Shown here piece after piece: positions 10,799 through 21,900 of a stretch of 64,000 bases of DNA. A program made the position numbers and the translations under genes. How positions within the stretch are numbered: position 1 is the first letter of the stretch; each line of letters starts with the position of its first letter. Source of the stretch: Tricholoma matsutake (taxonomy: Eukaryota; Basidiomycota; Agaricomycetes; Agaricales; Tricholomataceae); the NCBI GenBank assembly GCA_026075535.2, contig AP026546.1:6448001-6512000 (forward strand), written 5' to 3'. The notes under the pieces were generated by a model. It saw only the letters and a list, made by a program, of their open reading frames with translations. It was not told the origin of the DNA and ran no database searches.

Positions 10799-12276
10799 TA
10801 GTGTTTAAAGGTCCAGTTGACTGGACCAAAAAAATGACCAAAACCCAACTGAACCCAACTGAATGCAACCGAACCATCGGTTGCAGTTGCCTGGTTTTGG
10901 GATTGGTTGGGTTGCCAGTTGCTTCAATTCACAAATATCTAGAAACCGTTCAAAAACCAGTTGCAATTGGTTGCAACCAGTCTTCTTACAGTGTACAACA
11001 TACTACTTATGTACTCAATATTACAGTCACTACAAAACAATAAACTAATTTAGTTACAACTTAAAGCCTACTATGTATAACATGATATAACAAAAATGGG
11101 ACAAGCCCGATGGAAAAGCATTTGTTTGGTGAGGGTTTATATACCCTGTGGCTGCGCATGGACCTTTTGGTCATGTGCTGCCAAAAAATACAAAGTGGAA
11201 CCACTTTGACAAATGATTCCCATGAACACCAACCATCAACGATGCCAATTCAACAATCACCCTGCCATCCACAACATCCACCATGCCTACCCAAGAAGTC
11301 CTGGACCCAAAGTGAGAGTGTAGAGGGCCCAAATGACGACTAGCATTGTTTGGGCCATCAGGTATGTTTTGTATCATTTTTGATTTCTTTTCTTCTACTA
11401 TTACTAACTAATTTAATCTCTTTTTTAGAATCTTACATTGTGCCACCTGCCTCCTGCCTCCTACCCTCGTCAGGCCCTATGCCGCCGCTGTGAGCCTCTG
11501 CTCGCAGGGTGGCAATGGGTCCCATTTCTGGACAACAACACAACAATGACAATGTTAGCCAACAATGCTGCTGCCACCAACCCCACGTCAAAGCACCACC
11601 ACCCTGCCTGCGAGCAACTGCTCATAGGGGGAAATGGCAGTGCTGACTGGAAACACCAAAGACACCACCAAGCAGCTGGGACAACAAATGACCATGCAAA
11701 TGGGGGGGCAACATGCAGCAACATGACAAGATGAACAGGGGGGGACAACAGGCAGCAATGCAAATGGGTGGGGATGACCATGACAATGACAATGACAATG
11801 ATGGGCAGCAATGCAAATGGGGATGACAAACAACAATGCGAAGGGTTGGGAGCAGTGAGCGGGGGGCGACAGGCAATGCGAATAGGGACGACAGGTGACA
11901 ATGCAAATGGAAGGGGAGTGAGTCATCCCCTCACAACCATACAGCTGGGGACACGCAACAACGTGAACAGGAGGGCATGGTGACAATGACAACTACATGA
12001 TGCAATATGGGGCACTTCTCTTTTTCTCTGTTTTTGCTAATGGATTCTTTGCCCCCTCCCCTGCACCAGGGATATCTTTTTTTATAGTCTTTTTTCTCTT
12101 AGCAACACCTCACTGCTGCGAGCACCTGCTCGCAGGGTGAAATATAATTAGTTTTATGTAATATGTAATAAATTTAGTTAGAGACAAAAATTGGTGGTAA
12201 AACTGGTTGAAACCAGTTTTTGGTTGCGGTCCTGGTTGCACCCCTTGGGGGTTGAAAAACCGGCCTTAAAACCCTA
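10799..12276. mobile_element. hAT-like element B (1478 bp), TAGTG termini, no ORF
   Basis: The left end TAGTGTTTAAAGGTCCAG and the inverted right end TAGGGTTTTAAGGCCGG form a degenerate TIR. Subterminal zones are full of TCCAGT and GTTGCAACTGG-type repeats, shared with element C. The centre is low complexity (GACAATGA-type repeats near 11770-11850) and carries three copies of a palindromic GCGAGC-N-TGCTCGC hairpin. No matching 8-bp flank was found, so the boundaries are less certain than for elements A, C, D and E. The Leu/Ile/Cys-rich antisense frames here are artefacts of the repeats. Confidence 0.55.
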
Positions 12277-13612
12277 GTTATAGTACAAATGAAAGCCCAA
12301 CTACTCTTACATATGGGAAATCAGCTGCAGAGCATTCATATTCATCCCAAAGAAGAACAACCCAAAATCTTTGGAGTAATCTGTTGAGTGCATCCTCATC
12401 GGATATGACTCTAAATTGAAAACCTATAGGTGTTATAACTGTTCCACAAAGCAGGTTCACAGTTCATATCACATCAAATCTATTGAGAGTCATGATGGAC
12501 ACCAACTGCCAATCCCTGACATTAAACCAGATGGGATTACACAACATCCTGGTGTACTTGAAGATGGACTATTGACCCTTACCCCCATTGAGACAGATGA
12601 TGATAATGACCAGACCACTGCAGAGACAGTTGATGCTGGGGTGACACACACCGCAGAACTACAAATTTCCCCCACTATCCCCAGACGCTCTGCCTGAATA
12701 CCCTTACCCACAGAGAAACATCCTTCAGGTGGTCCATCAACTATGTGACTTGATAAGGCAATCCAGGAATTGAGCAACAGTGCTACTCACATCAAGGTGG
12801 CCAGGGCAGAACACCAAGCTGCTAAAAATGCTGATCATCCTGCTGATCACACTGTTGATCATGATCAGATCATTGAAGATGTCCATTGATTACTTGAGAA
12901 CCTCAAACCTTGGGGATCAGGCACATCAGTTACAGGCCCTGATCTCAGAAATGATGGCATTAGATCCCAAATCACTACAGTTTGAGGATGAGCCAAAAAC
13001 ATGGGAGGAGGCAAAGAACTCAGTTGATGCTAAGCAATGGGAGGAAGGATACCATGATGAATTGAAGTCATTGAAAAATACAGAAGTCTATAAACTCATA
13101 CTACAATCAGATGCTGGTTGGGGAGCACATTAGGAAGAGGTGCCCTGTTTTTTACATCAAGCATGATGAAACTGGCAAGGTGGTCCAATGGAAGGTACAC
13201 CTCGTTTTCAAGGGTTTTGAACATCTCTATGGTAAGGACTACACCAAAATGACCTCACCTACTGCACACATGGAATCCTGGCACCTTCTTCTACACATTG
13301 CAGCTTTACTCAGTTGGGATGCCCAACAGATCAATGTTAAGATGGCTTTTCTCTATGGGCTTCTACCAGAAGACGAGGTACAGTACATGGAACAACCTAT
13401 CAGTTTTGAGGAAGTCAGTATAGAGGATTGGGTATGGGAACTCCAGTGAGGCCTATACACTATGAAACAAAGTGGACAGATCTGGAACTAAACCCTCAAT
13501 GCTCAAATGCTCTCATGGTGTTTAACACAACTCACTTGTGAATCTTGTATCTATTACAGGAAAACTGACAATGGCACTATCATCATGGCCATCCATGTCG
13601 ACAATTATTTAT

Positions 13613-13952
13613 TATAGAGATCCAACCTAAGCAATACACGCATAAACTCAGTCAGTGTATAACAGACTGAATTGATCACTACTGTACCTAAGCGATACAT
13701 GCATAAACTATAAATAGTACAGTAAGTGATCAAGTATATGGATCGAGCAATATAGTCTACTCACCTTAGTCAGTGTATAACAGACTGAGGTGTTTGGTAA
13801 GTATATGTGGGTGACTAACAATGAGAATAAGATAAAGGGAGAGTTAGAAAGGGAGAAATAACAAGGGGAAACTTTGCATCATACAAGGTTCTATAATTAG
13901 CACACCACATCAAAGGGGCACAAACGTGCCATTCACGGTGCAGATCTCAACA
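13613..13952 (-). repeat. Solo LTR (340 bp), copia-type, with 5-bp target duplication
   Basis: Minus-strand unit TGTTGAGATC...GATCTCTATA with flanking TTTAT direct repeats (13608-13612, 13953-13957). It contains the 'CAGTGTATAACAGACTGA' type repeat twice, seen in diverged form in the other copia LTRs of this window (18.7 kb, 52.9 kb). It interrupts the RT of copia 2 just after the VDN codons; removing it and one duplication restores the codon run into the next block. Confidence 0.75.
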
Positions 13953-13976
13953 TTTATCAATTGCCAGCTCCATTGA

Positions 13977-14555
13977 TAGTGTTTGAAAGTCCAGTCCAGT
14001 CCAGTCTTTTTTTTTTTTTTGACATCCAAAGGAGGCAACTGCAACCACAACTGGTCTGGGTAATTCCTAAATAAGGAAAAACCAGACTGGACTGATGTGG
14101 ACCAGTCTTTTTTGGTCTATTGCTTTTGGCAACCATTATAGACCAGTTGCAACTGAATATTATACCGGACTGAGGCTGCAACCTCTCCAGCTCCAAGCTG
14201 CAACTTTTTTGATAAAAATTGGTTCAGAATTGACTGAGTTATGACCAAAATGATTTGATCATGTTTTCCTTGGGTTGAGATGTTCATGAAAGTTCATTTT
14301 ACTCATATTCTTGACTGATTTCTGTACTTGTTGGATCAGTTTGTAGCTACAAAATAGGCCTATTGACTGCAACTGACAGTTTGGTTCATAACCAGTTGCA
14401 ACTGGTCTTTTATCAGTTGCTCTTAATCAATGATTGTTGGGCAACCTGCAACTGCAACTGATTGAGACTCAGGGCAACCAGACCAAAAGTCCAGTCTATT
14501 TTTTGGTCCAGTCCAGTCCAGTTGCCAGTCCATAGGGCTGGACCTTCAAGCACTA
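13977..14555. mobile_element. hAT-like MITE C (579 bp) in copia 2
   Basis: TIRs TAGTGTTTGAAAGTCCAG and, inverted, TAGTGCTTGAAGGTCCAG. Flanking 8-bp duplication TCCATTGA (13969-13976) / TCTGTTGA (14556-14563), 6 of 8 identical. The copia reading frame continues correctly when the element and one copy are removed, which supports the boundaries. Subterminal TCCAG and CAACTG repeats match element B. No coding capacity. Confidence 0.75.
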
Positions 14556-15515
14556 TCTGTTGATGAGAATGAACACTTCAAAGAGCAAATGAAAAAGGTT
14601 TGGACAATCTCTGAGCTTGGCACTGCCTGCTTTGTAGTTGGGATCACCATTACCTGGGACAGAAAGAATTGAATGGTAGCTCTCTCACAGACTGCATTAA
14701 TTGACAAAGTTGTCAAGCAATTTGGTCAGAAGGACTCTCACCCACTGTCTGCCCCCATGGAACCAGGCCTAAAACTCCACTGTGCTGATTGCCAGTCAAT
14801 GATGAAGGATAACCTTTCCCAGTTATCAAAATTGCCATACCATTCACTGGTTGGTTGTCTACTCTACTTGGCTATCTCCACATGCCCCGACATATCCTAT
14901 GCAGTCCAACAACTTTCCCAATACTTCAACAGCTACTCCTTCAAACACTAGAATGCAGCTATCTGACTGGTCTGTTACCTCAAGGGCACTCGCAACCTCA
15001 AGCTTCACCTGGGTGGGGACAACCCCATTACACTCCTCACTTTTAGCAACTCCAATCAGGCTAATTGTCTAGACACACATCATAGTGTTGGTGGGTATGT
15101 TTGTTCCCTTGGTTCTGGCATCTTATCATGGTTGGCACACAAACAGAAAGTGGTTGCCGCATCGTCATGCAAAAGGTGGAATATATTGCCACATTCAAAA
15201 CTGCAAAGGAATGCATCTGGCTTCAGACCTTACTCAAATCCATTGCTTACCCACAGACTGTGCCCACCACTATCCTTTGTGACAATACTGCCACCAAGTC
15301 TGTCTTGGAGGACCCCCTCCTTCATTCTTGAGCAAGCACATCAATATTAAATATCATTTCCTACAAGAACACATACAAACCAGGGATCTACACCTATCCT
15401 ACATCAATACCAAGGACAATGTCACTGACATGTTCACCAAAGCCTTGGATGTCAAATAATTCACTCAGTTGTGGGGCTACCTTGGGCTGAGTTGAGGATT
15501 CCATGTGAGGAGGAG

Positions 15516-15941
15516 TGTAAGGGGACTAAGGGGGTGCCCTGTGTGTTTTTCCTATTTTTTATGTTCGTCCCATATTTTTCCCCACCTCATTTCCTTCTAT
15601 TCTTCATTTTCTATGATTTTTCCGGATTTTATTACTAATTTTCCCTTGCTATCATGTTTGTATATGTTGACACTTTTATATTTAGAGGCGGAGTACCCCT
15701 TCCGACACATACCCCTTGGTATGATGTCATTCGGCAGCCTTGATCCGCCTATCTCCGCCTTTTTCTATTTTTAGGTTATATTTGATTTTTGTCGTCTTCA
15801 CATATACTGGGCATCAGCAAGGGGATCCTTAGAGTTTTCTCTTCGGATTTCCCTTTGCTAGGTGCGCCCCCAATGCCTGTATTATGTAGTATAATTTTAA
15901 CTTCGGATTTCCCTTTGCTAGAGGCTTAGGTTGCCCTTATA
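15516..15941 (+). repeat. Chromovirus copy 1, 5' LTR
   Basis: Starts TGTAAGGG and ends CCCTTATA: the imperfect inverted termini give a TG...TA rather than TG...CA LTR. It contains two exact copies of CTTCGGATTTCCCTTTGCTAG 60 bp apart (15841-15861, 15901-15921). Confidence 0.9.
15802..15840 (+). promoter_or_regulatory. Predicted LTR TATA box and transcript start (R region)
   Basis: ATATAC at 15802-15807 lies 24-29 nt before AGAGTTTTCT (15831-15840). This decamer is exactly complementary to the sequence just after the LTR (15944-15953), so it is the natural candidate for the 5' end of the transcript. Start-site position is inferred. Confidence 0.45.
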
Positions 15942-15955
15942 GTAGAAAACTCTCC
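15942..15955 (+). other. Predicted primer-binding site (self-priming type)
   Basis: The bases immediately after the 5' LTR include AGAAAACTCT (15944-15953), the perfect reverse complement of the predicted transcript 5' end in R. I saw no tRNA 3'-end complement here. This arrangement resembles Tf1/sushi-type self-priming, where the RNA 5' end folds back as primer. Confidence 0.5.
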
Positions 15956-16107
15956 CCTAAGGCCCGAAAATTGCGAACGCGCTGCCCAAAATAGGCAGGT
16001 ACGGACTGGACGACGCTTCCCAAAGCTCCACAGAGTCCCTACACACCGTTCCAGATACTCTCGCCTTTATTGCGCCGCCATTTTCGCCAAACGCGCTCCC
16101 TAGCGAC

Positions 16108-17322
16108 ATGGACGCATCAGAACGCTTCGACGCGCTTGAAAGCGACGTTTCCAGAATGTGCGCGCAAATCGACTCGCTTAAATCTACGATTGAAAACTTC
16201 GTTAGGACCCTCCAGGCTAACCCTACGACTAATAGTTCCCCCTTCACGACTCCAAGCGCACCCAACAACGATGTTTTGCCAAACGCGTCCACTAAGGAAC
16301 GTGCCCAGATCAAACCGTCCCCCCCTGCCGAATTTAATGGTGCATGTGCGCAGGGACGTGCATTCCTTAATTCCTGTGAGTTATACATTAGTCTCCAGTC
16401 GCATCAATTCGTCGATGAGGCTGCAAAAATTTATTGGGCCTTCACATACATGAAATCTGAATGCGCCTATCTCTATGTGGACCGTATCCTACATCAAACT
16501 AAAGAACTCGGTTCTCTACCTTTCTCCACTTGGGGTGACTTTCGAGCTGAGTTCGTACGCCACTTCTGCCCCCTCAATGAACGCCAGGACGATTGGGATG
16601 ATCTCCTTCCTTTGGCCGAGTTCGGATACAACAACCATGTCCATGCTTCCACTCAACAGACCCCTTTCCTCTTAGACACTGGACGACATCCACGCATGGG
16701 ATTTGAACCTCGCCAAACTCCCTCACACATCGAGACAGTGAATGAGTTCACAGAACGCATGAGGGATAGCTTGGAGGAGGCAAGGGCAGCCTTAGCAAAG
16801 GCGAAGGACGACATGGCGCGATTTTACAACCAGCGCCACTCCCCAACCCCTCAGTACAAGGTTGGTGATCGAGTTTATCTTGACTCCAGTGACATCTCCA
16901 CTACACGTCCATCCAAGAAACTCGCTCATCGCTTCTTGGGACCTTTCCCCATTGTCAAGTGTGTTGGAACACATGCCTATCGTCTACGCCTCCCAGCCTC
17001 CATGTCCAGACTCCATCCCATCTTCCATGTCGTCAAATTGCTTCCAGCTCCCCCAGATCCATTCCCGGGATGCCATTCACACCCACCACCACCACCTACA
17101 GTGATCGAGGGAGAACCCCAATATGAAGTCGAGTCAATCTTGGACAGCCGTTTGCGTCGAGGAAAACTCCAGTATTTGGTACATTGGAAGGGTTATGGGT
17201 ATGAGGAGAACTCATGGGTCGAAGAGTCTGACGTAAATGCCCCTCGGCTAATCAAGGAATTCCACCGACGGCACACTGCTGCACCGCGTCGCATTCAAGT
17301 CACGGACTTTGGTCGTATATGA
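16108..17322 (+). CDS. Gag-integrase C-terminus-chromodomain fusion protein (404 aa)
   Basis: Residues 1 to about 155 are Gag: an N-terminal helix (MDASERFDALESDV) and the capsid-like 'EFNGACAQGRAFLNSCELY' region, broken off before the CCHC knuckle. It continues in frame into the end of integrase ('WDDLLPLAEFGYN', 'FYNQRHSPTPQYKVGDRVYL') and a C-terminal chromodomain ('YEVESILDSR', 'LVHWKGYGYEENSWV'). The junction lies in TCAATGAACGCCA (16574-16586), present in both parental segments, so the deletion probably arose by microhomology or template switching. Protease, RT, RNase H and the integrase catalytic triad are absent. The stop TGA at 17320-17322 replaces a CGA in copy 2 and removes eight terminal residues. 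Expression is unknown; as a protein it could bind Gag particles and methylated histone H3 tails (inference). Confidence 0.75.
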   Translation: MDASERFDALESDVSRMCAQIDSLKSTIENFVRTLQANPTTNSSPFTTPSAPNNDVLPNASTKERAQIKPSPPAEFNGACAQGRAFLNSCELYISLQSHQFVDEAAKIYWAFTYMKSECAYLYVDRILHQTKELGSLPFSTWGDFRAEFVRHFCPLNERQDDWDDLLPLAEFGYNNHVHASTQQTPFLLDTGRHPRMGFEPRQTPSHIETVNEFTERMRDSLEEARAALAKAKDDMARFYNQRHSPTPQYKVGDRVYLDSSDISTTRPSKKLAHRFLGPFPIVKCVGTHAYRLRLPASMSRLHPIFHVVKLLPAPPDPFPGCHSHPPPPPTVIEGEPQYEVESILDSRLRRGKLQYLVHWKGYGYEENSWVEESDVNAPRLIKEFHRRHTAAPRRIQVTDFGRI

Positions 17323-17363
17323 TTTCGAATGCATCGGGGCGATGCATCTTAGAGAGGGGGTGA

Positions 17364-17789
17364 TGTAAGGGGACTAAGGGGGTGCCCTGTGTGTTTTTCC
17401 TATTTTTTATGTTCGTCCCATATTTTTCCCCACCTCATTTCCTTCTATTCTTCATTTTCTATGATTTTTCCGGATTTTATTACTAATTTTCCCTTGCTAT
17501 CATGTTTGTATATGTTGACACTTTTATATTTAGAGGCGGAGTACCCCTTCCGACACATACCCCTTGGTATGATGTCATTCGGCGGCCTTGATCCGCCTAT
17601 CTCCGCCTTTTTCTATTTTTAGGTTATATTTGATTTTTGTCGTCTTCACATATACTGGGCATCAGCAAGGGGATCCTTAGAGTTTTCTCTTCGGATTTCC
17701 CTTTGCTAGGTGCACCCCCAATGCCTGTATTATGTAGTATAATTTTAACTTCGGATTTCCCTTTGCTAGAGGCTTAGGTTGCCCTTATA
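17364..17789 (+). repeat. Chromovirus copy 1, 3' LTR
   Basis: 426 bp, nearly identical to the 5' LTR, preceded by the purine tract AGAGAGGGGG (17351-17360). Confidence 0.9.
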
Positions 17790-17794
17790 AGGAG

Positions 17795-17955
17795 TATCCA
17801 TGGTGAGAAGTGTTGAGAGTAACTCCATGGATGCATGATCAGTGCCCTTTGTTGTGTATGCTATTTATAGTATCTTTTTGATGTGTATGTTTCCCTTATC
17901 TGATTTCTTAGTGACACTAATATTAGTCTGTTATATGCAGACTGAGTATATTTGT
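17795..17955 (+). repeat. Copia 2 3' LTR continuation, truncated
   Basis: Directly after the AGGAG duplication the sequence resumes as copia LTR ('TGAGAAGTGTTGAGAG', 'GCTATTTATAGTATC'), closely resembling the LTR start at 18471 onwards. It then merges into RNase H coding sequence of a third copia fragment. The right limit is approximate. Confidence 0.5.
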
Positions 17956-18470
17956 GTGTTATCTAGGCTGTTCCCTACAAACCCCATCTCGCTTCTGGCA
18001 TCAGACTGGGCTAGCTGCCTAGACACTAGATGAAGTGTCAGTGGGTACATGTGTTCACTTGGGTCTGGAGCAATCTTGTGGACTGCGCAGAAACAGAAAA
18101 CAATTGCAGACTCTTCTTGTGAAGCTGAGTATGTTGCTGCCTTTGAAACCACAAAAGAATGCATTTGGATCCATACCCTACTCATGGTGATCAGTCATGC
18201 ACCCCATATATCAACCCTGATGTTCTGCAACAATACCACCTCCATCTGCCTGTCTGAAGACCCCCTTCTCTACTCAAGGGTGAAACATGTTGATATTAAA
18301 TTCCATTTCCTATGGGAATGAGTTCAATCATGAGAACTAACCATATCCTATGTCAATACTCACAATAATATTGCTGATCTATTCACTACAGCCCTCAATG
18401 TCAAACAATTCACCAGACTTTGCAGATTCCTCAGCCATGCTTGATTACCTTAATTCCATGCGAGGAGGAG
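17956..18470 (+). pseudogene. Ty1/copia RNase H fragment
   Basis: The plus-strand frame shows 'KQKTIADSSCEAEYVAAFETTKE', 'DPLLYSRVKHVDIKFHF' and 'NIADLFTTALN', the end of a copia pol (RNase H active-site E/D context), with in-frame stops. It ends with the purine-rich GCGAGGAGGAG just before an LTR at 18471. Confidence 0.7.
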
Positions 18471-18780
18471 TGTTCACAGTGAGGAGGAGTCTTGAGATTA
18501 ACACCATGAATACATGCTTTTTGTCACTTTGATGTGACATACTATTTATAGTATACTTTGTGATTGTATGAGTGACTCCCCTTGTTTTGTATCTCTTTCT
18601 TTTATCCTTTTCATCTCATCTCATTGTCTTATTTGCAGTATATATACCAGTGTTAGATAGACCCATGCACCTCAGTCCATTATACACAGACTGAGGTGAG
18701 TAGATACCACTTTGCTAGTTTGTTGTGGTTACTTACTATACTATTGATAGAATACAAGTGCTGGCAGCTGCACTGCATTT
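18471..18780 (+). repeat. Copia LTR following the RNase H fragment
   Basis: Starts TGTTCACAGTGAGG after a polypurine tract and contains 'CTATTTATAGTATAC' and the inverted motif CCTCAGTC...GACTGAGG (18671-18693) common to local copia LTRs. The end is not defined; the limit given is approximate. Confidence 0.5.
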
Positions 18781-18908
18781 CTCAGGAGAAGACTGATGTG
18801 ATTATTGAAAGTTATTTGCAGCAGAAGATTGTTGTAGACTATGTTTGTTGTCATGAAATTACTTTTGTTATCTTCAAATAATATTTGTGCATGATCACGG
18901 TGATGAAC

Positions 18909-21900
18909 TCAAGAAAGGGCTGTGTAGAGTTGGCCATGAGCGAAAACTTTGGTGCGAAGATTGAGAACTGCTTTGTCAAGTGTAAGACCTGAACAACCAT
19001 TGAATGTGGTTGAATATGCAAGGCATAGAGGACTGGGTGCAATGGATGGTCCAGCTGGAATGAGATGGAGAAAACTGAAAATGAATTCGAGGGATACATT
19101 GAGGTTCACCAAGAATGCCCATTCGGTTGTCAATAAGTTGGACTTGAATATATCGGTCATGCAGATGTTCGACTATGAGCCATGTGTTTTTGACCAACCC
19201 TTTTCTGATGGACATGTTGTGCATCATTGAACAGATGCATCCTTCTTTAAGTTGTAGTTTGTGGCTGGGGACACCGTTGTGATTGATAAGTGAGAGAAAG
19301 TCTGGTGATGTGTGGGGATGGTTGACAACAATTTCATCATTCTCCTTGATGATGTCGGTGCTGTAGTAAGTGCCTGAGGTAAGATAAGTATGTGGAATGA
19401 TATGCTTCAGAGGTGAATTTCTTACACTGTTGTTGAGGCAGCCATTGTAAGATTTTGGAGTTGAACTCATCGACTTAAATGTTGTGTGGACTTAGGAAGG
19501 CATGCTTCAGGGCTGCGAGTGGATTCAAGAGGATGTCACTGGGATAGAGAAAGTTGGCTGCTTTGTTGATGGTGTAAACATTTTTCACAATGTGGACACT
19601 TGTTTGCGAATGATGGTAGTCTTTGCCGATGGTATCAATGAAGGCGGTGTATTCAGGATATTGTGCACCTCAGTGAGAGAATTGTAAAGAGAGCACTTTG
19701 AACTGTGGCCATATTGCAGAAGACTTGATGGATGCGAGAAGTGCAGTGGCAGGACCATTGCCTTTGACAATGGATGCAACCTGATGAAAATCTCCAAGGC
19801 ATATGAATGGCACCTCGCCAAATGGTTTTTGTGAATGCTTTAGAAGTTGACAAAGTTTATGAATGGTGTCAAAGACAGCAACATTAGTGCCAGCAGCTTC
19901 TTCCCAGATGACTGCCATTGCAGAAGTGATGAGATCTGCTCAGTGAGTGTATGGATGGATTAATGATTGAATGTCAATATTATCCTAATAAAATGAGATG
20001 ATGATGCATGTGATGATGGAGATGAAGAACAACATACCTCTTTTACAGGAATCCAAAATAAACTATGAGTGGTACATCCACACTTGTGTAGAGCAGCTGC
20101 AAGGGCACTGGTTCCAATCACAAGGACAATCTTTCCTTCCCCACAAAATTTACATGCCAGAGCATCAGCAAGAAAACTCTTGCCTCTTCCAGGCTTGCCT
20201 TTGATGAAGAAGGGCTGAGGTGTGGGATGGTGTTCAGGGTTATTTTCATGGAGGGTGATGGAACTGTACACAAGGTTGAAAAACTGTTGTTGTTCAAGGT
20301 CCATGTGCTCCATCATGTCATCAGCTGGTTGAAGTAGAAGCTCATGTTGACCTTCGAATGCCTCCAATTCATTGAGTACTTCAGGTGATCGAAAAGTAGG
20401 TTCTGGAAGGCCAAAATCTGTGAGCCTGTGGCCTCCATCTTCAATGAATTCAGAAATTTGTTGTAAGGTAAGGTCGATTCTGTGTTCATTAGAATGGGTA
20501 GAGGTGATGTGATCGAGGGATAGAGAAGGAAGAAAATGGTCCCACAGGGGGCGAGCAGGGTAGCCTTCCAGAATAATTCGAGCAAAAAGAAAATGGAGCT
20601 GCACAGGAGTTTGATATGCACTTACGGCTTCTTCCAATGCATACCAACCTTCATCCTCAGTGTTGAAAAGGCCCATATGGATGGCTGCTTCATGATAAGT
20701 TCCAAATGTTGTGTCTCCAAATGTTCTGATGTTGTGGAAATATCTTGTGGATTGATGTGTCAATAAACATTGAAGATAGAATATTTCTCCAGATGTTGGA
20801 GAGATGGTCTGGATGCAAGAAATGGATTCTCTGCGCCGTCATTTTTGAACAATGCGACGGGCGACATTTTGGATGGGGTCTTCCAGAAAGGCATCATCAT
20901 GGAGAATGGAGCCTTCATCATAGGGATAGAAAACATATTGAGTGTTGTAGTCAGTGTACAGGAGGTTCTCTAACTCAGGATAGTGTGGACGATGGAAATA
21001 ACAAATCAGTGCTGAGGTTGAAAATTCGTCATCAGAAAAATGTCGCACATTTTCTCCAGGTAAATGGATGAGCAGTGCTTTGACACTGGGTTCTTTGGAG
21101 GAGATGTCGAAACCGAGTATGTGCCATGCAGCTTCAGGTGCACAGAGGTATCGCGCATTTACGTAGTCCTTGGTTTCATCAATAGGTTGTTGTTCTTCAT
21201 GATTAGTGTGATCCTGGATTCAGAATAGGGCATGATCAGGGCCTTTGAAGAGGTACTTGTACAGATACATGAAGACCTTCATAGTGTAGACAACATCCAC
21301 AAATATATGGCAATCAAGTTCGTCAATGAGTTCTGGAATATGGGAAAGTGATCCAACAATCAGCAGGGTGTCGACATCTGTAGTGTACATGGCCTTTGTC
21401 ATCAATATGTGTCTGAAGTGTGATTGGGTGAGGGAAACCATAGATACATTTTCCAGCTCAATTGCACTGGCTTTCGTCTGACTTGAGATGGGTGTAGGGA
21501 TGTGTCATAAATTTCTTTATCTTGCTATGTAATCAAGGATTGTCCTGATGTAGTCTTGATGTGATTTCAGGCCATGCAGCATTGCAAGTCATGGTGATGA
21601 ACAATGAGGGGTGTCCATACTGACGTGGAAGAGCAAGTGAATCTGCGATTTCATTCAAAGCCCATTCTCAGGAGCCAAGAAATGATGCTGGAAGTCGGAT
21701 ATCTACACGATGATCATCGGTAAGTGGGCTAGTTTCATGAGCTTGGGAAATGTGGCCCCTGTGGATGAATTGCAGTCATTCTTCTTCGATGCGAGAGTAC
21801 ATATCACATATATATTCCAATTCCAGCTGACCAAAGTCAACAAATTGCAGTTCTCTGAGTAAAAGGCTTCTATACCATTGTCAGTGGGTAAAAGGTAGTG

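Larger units (their letters stand above)
12277..15515 (+). mobile_element. Ty1/copia element 2 (plus), degraded, multiply interrupted
   Basis: Plus-strand copia blocks: 12416-12697, linker after integrase ('IESHDGHQLPIPD', 'TIPRRSA'); 12780-13449, RT start ('WEEAKNSVDAKQWEEGYHDEL', 'FKGFEHLYGKDYT', 'INVKMAFLYG'); about 13575-13607 the catalytic box degenerated to VDN; 14673-14951, RT/RNase H connection ('HSLVGCLLYLAISTCPDISYAV'); 15101-15480, RNase H ('KQKVVAASS', 'MFTKALD'). A polypurine stretch GAGGAGGAG at 15507-15515 leads into its 3' LTR, which is interrupted by the chromovirus at 15516. A solo LTR and element C sit inside RT. Many stops and frameshifts. Confidence 0.7.
15516..17789 (+). 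mobile_element. Ty3/gypsy chromovirus copy 1, internally deleted (2274 bp)
   Basis: Two 426-bp LTRs (15516-15941, 17364-17789) flank a short interior, with a 5-bp target duplication AGGAG (15511-15515, 17790-17794). The insertion site is the polypurine tract/LTR junction of copia 2. Compared with the complete copy at 53880-59925 it lacks about 3.77 kb, from within gag to within integrase. By eye the two LTRs differ at about two positions, one of them a CpG site (GCGCC/GCACC), so the insertion is young. With LTRs and PBS intact it could be mobilised in trans by complete copies (inference). Confidence 0.9.

Noticed and set aside
11470..11992. Long Leu/Ile/Cys/Pro-rich frames antisense to 11.5-12.0 kb
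   Set aside because: They arise from GACAATGA-type low-complexity repeats inside element B and have no protein-like composition.
10791..12284. 8-bp target duplication for element B
   Set aside because: TGTCTGAT and GTTATAGT on the two sides do not match, so no duplication is claimed.
16108..17322. Reading the 404-codon frame as a normal complete Gag or Gag-Pol
   Set aside because: Comparison with copy 2 shows the zinc knuckle, protease, RT, RNase H and integrase triad are all missing.
17389..17622. 77-codon hydrophobic frame conserved at 15.5, 17.4, 54.0, 59.7 and 61.4 kb
   Set aside because: It lies within LTR U3 and is conserved only because the LTRs are nearly identical copies; no start context or domain supports a gene.
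18700..18760. CTAG at about 18714-18717 as the Helitron 3' terminus
   Set aside because: No GC-rich hairpin precedes it and it falls within copia LTR-like sequence; the Helitron ends were left undefined.
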